A DNA stretch of 5,062 nt from Chitinophagaceae bacterium (GTDB taxonomy: Bacteria > Bacteroidota > Bacteroidia > Chitinophagales > Chitinophagaceae), in the NCBI GenBank assembly GCA_017853235.1, contig JAFMJX010000138.1, positions 1-5,062 of the forward strand, given 5' to 3'. This document shows positions 1-5,062 of the stretch, one piece after another. The translations under genes were made by a program, and so were the position numbers. The number at the start of each line of letters is the position of its first letter. Position 1 is the first letter of the stretch. The notes below the pieces were generated by a model. It made no database searches. It saw nothing but the letters and a program-made list of their open reading frames with translations, and was not told the origin of the DNA.

Positions 1-248
1 TTGCTATTCTTAATCTACTAATCAAAAAACAGTCTTGTATATGTGGGGTGATCGTAAATGAGCTTCCCATTTCACAAAGCACCGTTTCTCAACATCTAAA
101 AGAATTGAAAGAAGCGGATTTGATAAAAGGGGAAATAGAAGGAACATCCATTTGCTACTGTATTAATGAAAAGGAATGGGAAAGTGCACGTACTTTAATT
201 ATAAGCCTATTTGATAATGGTTTAACGATCAGAACTAAATGCTGCTGA
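1..248 (+). CDS. arsR: ArsR-family arsenic-responsive repressor, 3' part only
   Basis: This is the C-terminal 81 residues of a small winged-helix repressor of the ArsR/SmtB family, which binds operator DNA and lets go when As(III) binds. The reading frame is open to the left edge (first full codon at position 3), so the GTG at 48 is an internal Val codon and not the start. In the visible part, a CIC cysteine pair (residues 12-14) sits where the ELCVCDL metal site of ArsR lies. It is followed by the recognition helix (ISQSTVSQHLKELKEADLI) and a beta-wing (GEIEGTSICYCI). Family members are about 100-120 residues, so roughly 20-40 residues are missing on the left. The protein ends in Cys-Cys, and further cysteines lie in the wing, so a third arsenic ligand could come from there; that is inference. 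Its position 42 bases ahead of arsM supports arsenic rather than another metal as the inducer. The promoter and operator lie outside the window. Confidence 0.93.
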   Translation, partial: AILNLLIKKQSCICGVIVNELPISQSTVSQHLKELKEADLIKGEIEGTSICYCINEKEWESARTLIISLFDNGLTIRTKCC

Positions 249-290
249 ATTGTAAAATCAATCAGCCTTCATTAACAAAAAAAGAAAAGC

Positions 291-1142
291 ATGAAAACAG
301 CAGAAGAACTTAAACAAATTGTAAAAGATAAATACAGCGAGATTGCCCTTCAAGACAAAGAGATAAATATGTCTTCGTGCTGCGGAGCAGGTGGTTGTTC
401 TACAGAGATTTATAATATCATGAGTGATGACTATTCTTCATTGGAGGGGTATAATTCCGATGCAGACTTAGGATTAGGCTGTGGATTACCTACACAATTT
501 GCCAAGATCAAAAAAGGTGATGTTGTAGTAGATTTAGGAAGTGGGGCGGGGAACGACTGCTTCATAGCCAGGCATGAGGTTGGTGAAACTGGTAAAGTAA
601 TTGGTATCGACTTTACGCCAAAAATGATTGAAAAGGCAAGAATGAATGCAGAAGCCAGGGGTTATAATAATGTGGAATTCCGAGAGGGAGACATTGAGCG
701 CATACCTATTACATCGAATGTTGCTGATGTAATTGTCAGCAATTGCGTACTCAATCTCGTTCCAAATAAGGATGGAGTCTTTAAAGAGATTTTAAGAGTC
801 TTAAAACCAGGAGGGCACTTTAGTATCAGTGATGTAGTAGTAGTGGGTTCGCTGCCAGAAGGCTTAAGAAAAGATGCAGAAATGTACGCAGGTTGTGTAT
901 CTGGCGCAATTCAGAAAGAAGTCTATTTAGAACTAATACATACAAATGGGTTTGAAAATATTAGCATTCAAAAACAAAAGGCAATCAATATCCCAGAAGA
1001 CATACTGAAAAACTACTTGAATGAAAAGGAAATAAATTCCTTCAAAAAAGGATCTGCCGGTATTTTCAGTATCACAGTATTTGCCCGCAAACCAATACTG
1101 AATAAAAATTCAGCTTGTACTCCTGGCGGCGGGTGTTGCTAA
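291..1142 (+). CDS. arsM: Arsenite S-adenosylmethionine methyltransferase ArsM
   Basis: Cytosolic enzyme that transfers methyl groups from S-adenosylmethionine to As(III), giving mono-, di- and trimethylated arsenicals. The 283-residue length is normal for bacterial ArsM. A cysteine-rich N-terminus (SSCCGAGGC, Cys30, 31, 36) precedes GLGCGLP (Cys64). The Rossmann-type SAM fold follows: motif I DLGSGAGND at 81-89, the acidic GID loop near 105-107, GDIERIP near 133-139, SNCVLNLVP at 150-158 with Cys152, and LKPGGHFSISDV at 171-182. Then comes YAGCVSGA with Cys202. Cys152 and Cys202 are 50 residues apart, the same spacing as the catalytic Cys174/Cys224 pair of the algal CmArsM; Cys64 and an N-terminal Cys would be the other ligands. 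The C-terminus is another cysteine cluster ending GGGCC. The ATG at 291 gives the family's usual N-terminus, and an A/G-rich stretch precedes it. The gene lies between arsR and arsC, 10 bases from the latter, so it is very probably in the same operon. Confidence 0.95.
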   Translation: MKTAEELKQIVKDKYSEIALQDKEINMSSCCGAGGCSTEIYNIMSDDYSSLEGYNSDADLGLGCGLPTQFAKIKKGDVVVDLGSGAGNDCFIARHEVGETGKVIGIDFTPKMIEKARMNAEARGYNNVEFREGDIERIPITSNVADVIVSNCVLNLVPNKDGVFKEILRVLKPGGHFSISDVVVVGSLPEGLRKDAEMYAGCVSGAIQKEVYLELIHTNGFENISIQKQKAINIPEDILKNYLNEKEINSFKKGSAGIFSITVFARKPILNKNSACTPGGGCC

Positions 1143-1152
1143 ATCATATCGT

Positions 1153-1569
1153 ATGAAAAAAATATTAGTACTTTGTACAGGAAACTCTTGCCGGAGTCAA
1201 ATTGCGCATGGCTATTTACAACATATTGGACTTGATAAGGTAGAAGTATATAGTGCCGGTATTGAAACACATGGAGTTAATCCGATGGCAATCGCAACTA
1301 TGAAGAATGATGGTATTGATATTTCTAACCATACATCAAATAATATAGCAGAGTATCAACACATAGAATTTGACTACGTCATTTCTGTTTGTGACAATGC
1401 AAAGGAAAGATGTCCAATTTTCCCAGGTAAGGCTATCAAACTACATCATAATTTTCCAGATCCCGCCAAAGCAAAAGGAAATGAGCAAGAAATAGAAAAT
1501 GAATTCAAACGTGTTAGAGAAATGATTAAAGATTACTGCCGCCATTTCATAAAGGAAAATATAGAATAA
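1153..1569 (+). CDS. arsC: Arsenate reductase, thioredoxin-coupled, LMW-phosphatase fold
   Basis: Reduces arsenate to arsenite in the cytosol by a cysteine relay finished by thioredoxin. The 138-residue protein has the low-molecular-weight tyrosine-phosphatase P-loop CTGNSCRS at 8-15, with nucleophile Cys8 and Arg14. The resolving cysteines Cys80 and Cys87 lie in SVCDNAKERCP, and the general acid Asp103 in FPDPA. From memory of Staphylococcus aureus pI258 ArsC (Cys10, Cys15, Cys82, Cys89, Asp105), these align with a constant offset of two and no gaps, which marks the thioredoxin-dependent class rather than the glutaredoxin-dependent E. coli R773 type. SAGIETHGVNP (34-44) and DISNHTS (56-62) are also shared. 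Two positions of the potassium site described for the staphylococcal enzyme differ: Glu21 is His19 and Asp65 is Asn63 here. An extra Cys129 lies near the C-terminus. The start lies 10 bases after the arsM stop, with no Shine-Dalgarno sequence. It is the last gene of the visible arsenic operon. Confidence 0.95.
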   Translation: MKKILVLCTGNSCRSQIAHGYLQHIGLDKVEVYSAGIETHGVNPMAIATMKNDGIDISNHTSNNIAEYQHIEFDYVISVCDNAKERCPIFPGKAIKLHHNFPDPAKAKGNEQEIENEFKRVREMIKDYCRHFIKENIE

Positions 1570-1631
1570 ACCGAATCCATATCTTTGATTTAAGTAATTT
1601 ACGACGCATGAATTCGGTTCGTCACTTTTTT
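1569..1631 (+). terminator. Probable terminator between arsC and convergent pyrC
   Basis: The arms 1569-1580 (AACCGAATCCAT) and 1608-1619 (ATGAATTCGGTT) pair at 11 of 12 positions around a 27-base loop, starting at the last base of the arsC stop codon. Six T residues follow at 1626-1631. The six bases between stem and T run, and the long loop, are not ideal. A shorter alternative fold with GAC (1603-1605) plus GAA (1610-1612) pairing to TTCGTC (1618-1623) sits closer to the T run. On the opposite strand the single mismatch becomes a G-U pair, so the long stem could also form in a pyrC transcript, though only a T-rich, interrupted tail follows there. Confidence 0.5.
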
Positions 1632-1694
1632 AATAAATACAGAAAAGAAATATTTGTAGGATTAATTGTTTTTTTATTTCTTCTCTTCAGAGAT

Positions 1695-3041
1695 TTATTT
1701 AGATCGCTTCGTTAGTGGCAATCCTTTTATAGACTCATCAATTTGTCCATTGTTATAGACTAAATGTCCATTTACAAATGTATGCGTAACCTTTGCGTGA
1801 AATGTGGTTCCTAGTAAAGGAGTCCAAGCACATTTAGACAAAACACATTCGTTAGTAACCGTCCACGCGGCGTTCAAATCAACGATTACTAAATCGGCGT
1901 AATATCCCTCACGAATAAAGCCCCTATTCTGTATCCCATAAAGTATAGCTGGATTATGAGACATTTTCTGAATAATCTTTTCAAGCGTAATCAGACCTCT
2001 CCGATAAAATTCAAGCATAATATTCAATGAAAACTGAATAATGGGCGCACCTGACATGGCTTTAAAATAAGACTGCTGTTTTTCCGCTAGTGTATGCGGC
2101 GCATGATCTGTTGTAACAATATCAATCCTGTCATCTACTAAAGCTTGCAGCAAACCAATTTTATCTTTCTCAGTTTTAATGGCGGGATTCCATTTAATTA
2201 AAGTGCCTAAACGCGCATAATCCTTATCTGAAAACCATAAATGGTGTACGGACACTTCCGTTGTAATATTTTTTTCTTCAAGCGGAATATCATTTCTAAA
2301 CAAATGCGTCTCTGCCTCCGTAGTCAAATGTAAAATATGAAGTCGAGCATTATACTTATTGGCAATGGCAATAGCATTTTTAGTAGCCTCATAACAGGCC
2401 TTTTCGCTACGAATCAAAGGATGAAACTCTACTGGCACGTCTTCCCCATATTTCTCTCTATAAATGCTTTCGTTTGCTTCAACTAGTTGCTCTTTCTCAG
2501 AATGAATTGCCACAATTGATTTACAATTTGCAAGAAGTCTTTCTAAGATCGCTGGATTATCAGCAAGTAGATTACCCTTTTTTGTAAAATAAAGACCATC
2601 ATCTGAAACGGCTAATAAACTAGAGGTATCCAGCTTTAATATTTCTTCCAGGTTATCGCCATTAACCCCTAAAAAAAAGCCATAGTTTGCAATTGACTTA
2701 GCGCTAGCTAATTTATTCTTTTCCTCAAGCGTTGTCAAGTTCAAGACATTTGGAATAGTATTTGGCATGTCGATAAAAGAGGTGATGCCACCTGCCACTG
2801 CGGCTCTGCTTTCACTAGTGAAATCAGCTTTATGCGTAAGGCCTGGTTCACGAAAATGCACCTGGCCATCAATAATACCCGGAATCAAATACTTTCCTGT
2901 TCCGTCTATTACTGTAGCTAAATCAGCAGGAATCTGTTGGCCAATCGATAAAATATATGAGTCTTCAATTAATACATCGCCACAAGTAATAGTCCCTTCG
3001 TTTACAATTTGGATATTTTTAATTAATGTCCTTTTTGCCAT
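1695..3041 (-). CDS. pyrC: Dihydroorotase, class I (pyrimidine biosynthesis)
   Basis: Catalyses reversible cyclisation of N-carbamoyl-L-aspartate to L-dihydroorotate, the third step of UMP synthesis, in the cytosol. The 448-residue length fits class I dihydroorotases of the amidohydrolase superfamily. An N-terminal beta-sandwich part (1-52) leads into the TIM-barrel at IPGIIDGQVHFREPGLTHK. The visible site residues are His62, Arg64, Asn94 in DMPNT, Asp147/Asp148 in SDDG, His180 in AIHSE, His238 in LHILHLT, and Asp312 in TTDHAPHT. The C-terminal segment returns to the sandwich domain (NRGFIREGYYADLVIVDL). The first His of the usual HxH metal motif is Gln60 here; I recall the same QVHFREPG form in other Bacteroidota dihydroorotases, so this looks like a lineage trait and not decay. 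Hydantoinase or allantoinase is less likely given FREPG and TTDHAPHT. The gene starts 47 bases after the NTF2-like gene and runs convergently into the arsenic operon. No Shine-Dalgarno sequence is seen; the leader is A/T-rich. Confidence 0.93.
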   Translation of the reverse strand: MAKRTLIKNIQIVNEGTITCGDVLIEDSYILSIGQQIPADLATVIDGTGKYLIPGIIDGQVHFREPGLTHKADFTSESRAAVAGGITSFIDMPNTIPNVLNLTTLEEKNKLASAKSIANYGFFLGVNGDNLEEILKLDTSSLLAVSDDGLYFTKKGNLLADNPAILERLLANCKSIVAIHSEKEQLVEANESIYREKYGEDVPVEFHPLIRSEKACYEATKNAIAIANKYNARLHILHLTTEAETHLFRNDIPLEEKNITTEVSVHHLWFSDKDYARLGTLIKWNPAIKTEKDKIGLLQALVDDRIDIVTTDHAPHTLAEKQQSYFKAMSGAPIIQFSLNIMLEFYRRGLITLEKIIQKMSHNPAILYGIQNRGFIREGYYADLVIVDLNAAWTVTNECVLSKCAWTPLLGTTFHAKVTHTFVNGHLVYNNGQIDESIKGLPLTKRSK

Positions 3042-3088
3042 AAATATTGATACAAAATATTAAATATCATATGAAGGATTAATCCAGG

Positions 3089-3535
3089 CTAGCGTTTTCG
3101 GGTGTCAATGATGTATTGGATTTTCCATCCCCTGGATGACTTTACCAAACAAAACGCATTTACACCACTGTGGCTAAAAGTGCCATTATAATAAAATCGA
3201 TACGGAGTCCAAACAAATGCCAACGGCGAATCGATTTTAATATCCCCATACTCGATTATCTCATTTAATGCACCCTTTTTTTGTTTGCCGACTAAGGATG
3301 CAAAATTGCTGACCGCCTCCTGTCGTACACTCGCTAGATTCTCTTTATTAGTAATAATAGTTTGCATGATTGCCTCTTCCATAAACACTGCTGCAACAGC
3401 TATAGAATCAGCCTCCTGCATTCCCTTAAATAATTGATTAATCACTCCCTTAATTTCCTCCTGCGGATCTTGTGCAATTATCGGACTCATAATGAAGAAA
3501 AAGAGAAAAAATAAATTACACTTCATAGTTAACAT
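3089..3535 (-). CDS. Secreted NTF2-like fold protein, function unknown
   Basis: A 148-residue protein with an N-terminal signal peptide: Lys5, a run of Leu/Phe/Ile at 8-20, and a likely cleavage site around IIAQ (19-22). No lipobox Cys follows, so it should be soluble in the periplasm. The mature part begins with a helix (EEIKGVINQLFKGMQEADS, 26-44) and ends in strands with VWTPYRFYYNG (108-118), SHSGVNAFCLV (121-131) and GWKIQYIIDTRKR (136-148). This is the pattern of NTF2-like/SnoaL proteins (the DUF4440 or lumazine-binding-like group) that are frequent in Bacteroidota. The fold serves both enzymes and ligand-binding proteins, so no reaction can be assigned. The first ATG (3535) lies 2 bases after the desaturase stop; a second in-frame ATG at 3526 (MKCNLFF) gives a more typical signal-peptide start and may be the real one. 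The tight spacing suggests co-transcription with the desaturase. Confidence 0.85.
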   Translation of the reverse strand: MLTMKCNLFFLFFFIMSPIIAQDPQEEIKGVINQLFKGMQEADSIAVAAVFMEEAIMQTIITNKENLASVRQEAVSNFASLVGKQKKGALNEIIEYGDIKIDSPLAFVWTPYRFYYNGTFSHSGVNAFCLVKSSRGWKIQYIIDTRKR

Positions 3536-3537
3536 GA

Positions 3538-4644
3538 TTAATAAGGGCGGCTCAGATCGCGCAAATGAGAAACGTGCGAAGCTATTGCTAATCGAACTTT
3601 AGGGTATTCGATATATGGGATTTGAAATTGAGCGCAGGTATCACGTATTATTTTACTTATAGCAGGATAATGTATATGAGAAATTCGAGGGAAAAGATGA
3701 TGTTCAATTTGAAAATTCAAACCTCCTAACCACCAAGAAATAAATCGATTATGGGTAGCAAAATTTGCTGTCGTCTTCAATTGATGTATAGCCCACTCTT
3801 CCTCAACGGGCATTGTTTTCTTATCAGAGGAAATAAATGAAGTGTCTTCTACCGTATGCGCCAATTGAAATACAATACTTAATATAAAGCCTGTAAATAA
3901 ACCAAATGCTAAAAAACCAAACAACCACGCTTTGAACCCTAAAATAGAGATCGGAATAATTATAAAAAAGAGAAAGTGCGTTGACTTAAAAAACCAAAAA
4001 GAGAGATGATCCTGTATTTTCATGGGTTTTAAAGGAACTTCTCCAATCTTCTTTGTAAAGTATTTTTTATAGTCAGTGAAAAATATCCACCATAAGTAAA
4101 GTAAAGAATAGGCGGCCCAAAAATACCAATGCTGAAAACGATGTATTTTATAATGGGTTTGTGAATCGCACAAGCGCAAGAGCGGCCTTGCTTCAATATC
4201 ATCATCCACGCCATCAATATTTGTATAGGTATGGTGGATAATGTTATGCTTGGTCTTCCACATAAAATTATTAGCCCCCAACATATTTAAGGTGAGCCCA
4301 GCTAACTTATTGACCCAATTCCGGCTACTGAATGAACCGTGAATACCATCATGCATAATATTAAAGCCAACAGCAGCCGTAAGTCCTCCGAGCACTAAAC
4401 ACTCTACGATTGCCCAAAATGCCGGGGGTGTGAAAAAAACCAGATGAATATATACTGTCACATAGCTGGCTAATAGAAGTAATGCCTTGCTATACAGCTT
4501 CCAATTACCGGTGCTTTTCAATTGATGAGATTCAAAATAGTCGGTAATACGCTTTTTAAGCTCCGCATGAAAAGACTGCGCCACATTATCGTTTAAACCG
4601 GGCGCTTGTATTGTTTTACTGCCCTTGAACTTGGGTAGTTGCAT
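3538..4644 (-). CDS. Membrane fatty-acid (acyl-CoA or acyl-lipid) desaturase
   Basis: Integral membrane di-iron enzyme that introduces a double bond into a fatty acyl chain using oxygen and electrons from a separate donor. All three histidine boxes are present in order: HDGIHG at 98-103, HNIIHH at 133-138 and QIEHH at 312-316 within NFQIEHHLFP. A further conserved His263 lies in FQLAHTVED. Hydrophobic segments at about 52-72, 76-97, 175-190, 222-236 and 238-260 fit the usual topology with the boxes on the cytosolic side. Gln instead of His at the start of box 3 is typical of the front-end (delta-5/delta-6, linoleoyl-CoA-like) branch, but there is no fused cytochrome b5 domain (no HPGG motif), so a separate ferredoxin or b5-like donor is expected. 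Regiospecificity and whether the substrate is acyl-CoA or phospholipid cannot be read from sequence. The 368-residue length is normal for the bacterial family. It starts 57 bases after the preceding gene and is followed within 2 bases by the NTF2-like gene. Confidence 0.93.
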   Translation of the reverse strand: MQLPKFKGSKTIQAPGLNDNVAQSFHAELKKRITDYFESHQLKSTGNWKLYSKALLLLASYVTVYIHLVFFTPPAFWAIVECLVLGGLTAAVGFNIMHDGIHGSFSSRNWVNKLAGLTLNMLGANNFMWKTKHNIIHHTYTNIDGVDDDIEARPLLRLCDSQTHYKIHRFQHWYFWAAYSLLYLWWIFFTDYKKYFTKKIGEVPLKPMKIQDHLSFWFFKSTHFLFFIIIPISILGFKAWLFGFLAFGLFTGFILSIVFQLAHTVEDTSFISSDKKTMPVEEEWAIHQLKTTANFATHNRFISWWLGGLNFQIEHHLFPRISHIHYPAISKIIRDTCAQFQIPYIEYPKVRLAIASHVSHLRDLSRPY

Positions 4645-4701
4645 AATAGGTTTTATTAATAGGTACTAAAGATAGTAATTCAAAAACATAAAAGCCTTGA
4701 T

Positions 4702-5062
4702 TTAACTTTTTGATATGTACTCACGAAGATGCTGCGTTAATCTTGCATTAAACCGCTGCAGCGATGTGATATTAAGTTGTAACGTAAGCATATCAATTCT
4801 ATAACCTAAAAGTTCTGTTTTGAGCTCATAAATATTGGCAGCAGATACATCACGATAAACTAGAGGAAACGTGCTAGGGTGATCTTTCTCATGCAATAAA
4901 TAATAAGTTCGATCAAACATAGTTTTATGCAATATCATAAGTCGCTCAGATCTTTGTTGCCAATAATCATCAACAATCTGCTGTAAAATAGTATAGCGCC
5001 GTGCGTAAGCGGCTAGATTATAAATAACAGAATCTGACTTAATCAAGCGCAGATTTCCAGCC
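4702..5062 (-). CDS. Hypothetical protein, C-terminal part only
   Basis: This frame is open through the right edge of the window, so it is the 3' end of a longer gene. The TTG at 5046 is an internal Leu codon: the frame continues upstream as AGNLR before LIKSDSVIYNL. About 119 residues are visible. They look soluble and mainly helical, rich in Tyr, Leu, Gln and Arg, with no membrane segment, no cysteines and no catalytic motif I recognise. The GNLRLIKSDSVIYNLAAY opening recalls the middle part of Bacteroidota hypothetical proteins that carry an N-terminal membrane anchor (DUF6090-like), but this is a weak resemblance from memory and no family is assigned. It ends 57 bases before the desaturase start, on the same strand, so it could be in the same transcription unit. 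Confidence 0.7.
   Translation of the reverse strand, partial: AGNLRLIKSDSVIYNLAAYARRYTILQQIVDDYWQQRSERLMILHKTMFDRTYYLLHEKDHPSTFPLVYRDVSAANIYELKTELLGYRIDMLTLQLNITSLQRFNARLTQHLREYISKS

Noticed and set aside
48..50. GTG as the start of a 66-residue ArsR protein
   Set aside because: The frame continues upstream to the window edge with good ArsR residues (LNLLIKKQSCICG), so this codon is internal.
2767..3063. 98-codon open frame on the + strand opposite the 5' part of pyrC
   Set aside because: It lies antisense to a strongly supported dihydroorotase, has no recognisable domain, and its Pro/Ser/Ile-rich translation looks like an antisense shadow.
3076..3085. Perfect 10-base palindrome GGATTAATCC between the NTF2-like gene and pyrC
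   Set aside because: About five such palindromes are expected by chance in 5 kb; there is no second copy nearby and no other sign of an operator.
4029..4217. 62-codon open frame on the - strand inside the desaturase gene
   Set aside because: It is in another frame of the desaturase, covering the region after histidine box 2, and has no independent support.
4667..4674. TATCTTTA on the - strand upstream of the desaturase, 7 of 8 to the Bacteroidota -7 box TAnnTTTG
   Set aside because: No -33 TTTG element lies about 19-21 bases upstream, and such matches are frequent in A/T-rich DNA.
4685..4711. AAAAG/CTTTT pairing after the right-edge gene as a terminator
   Set aside because: The stem is only five mostly A-U pairs with an 11-base loop, and the T run after it is interrupted; too weak to call.
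5044..5046. TTG as the start of a complete 114-residue protein
   Set aside because: The frame stays open to the right edge and the residues before it join smoothly (GNLRLIKSD), so the gene is truncated by the window.

Overview
The window looks like chromosomal DNA from a low-GC member of the Bacteroidota, possibly a Chitinophagaceae-like or Sphingobacteria-like lineage; genus cannot be fixed. The evidence is the A/T-rich sequence, the near absence of Shine-Dalgarno sequences ahead of the genes, a dihydroorotase with the QVHFREPG signature I associate with this phylum, and a secreted NTF2-like protein of a type common there. There are six solid protein genes, two of them cut by the window edges, and one probable terminator. 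I see no RNA genes, CRISPR array, insertion sequence or transposase.

Left part (1-1569, + strand): an arsenic-resistance operon. It holds the 3' end of an arsR repressor gene, then arsM (arsenite S-adenosylmethionine methyltransferase), then arsC (thioredoxin-coupled arsenate reductase). The gaps are 42 and 10 bases, so co-transcription is likely. ArsC would reduce As(V) to As(III); ArsM would methylate As(III) towards volatile or excretable forms; ArsR would release the operon when As(III) binds its cysteines. No arsenite efflux gene (acr3 or arsB) is in view; it may lie to the left. The 125-base space between arsC and the convergent pyrC carries an imperfect hairpin followed by six T residues.

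Right part (1695-5062, - strand): reading in the direction of transcription, the order is the 3' end of an unrecognised gene, a membrane fatty-acid desaturase, a small secreted NTF2-like protein, and pyrC (class I dihydroorotase of pyrimidine synthesis). The desaturase and NTF2-like genes are 2 bases apart (11 with the alternative start) and pyrC follows after 47 bases, so these three may share a transcript. Their functions do not form one obvious pathway.

No clearly new system is visible. The points most worth a second look are two substitutions at the potassium-site positions of ArsC, the Gln in place of the first metal-binding His in PyrC, the Cys-Cys C-termini shared by ArsR and ArsM, and a possible 35-residue single-pass membrane peptide frame between arsC and pyrC. 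No gene-free stretch exceeds 300 bases.
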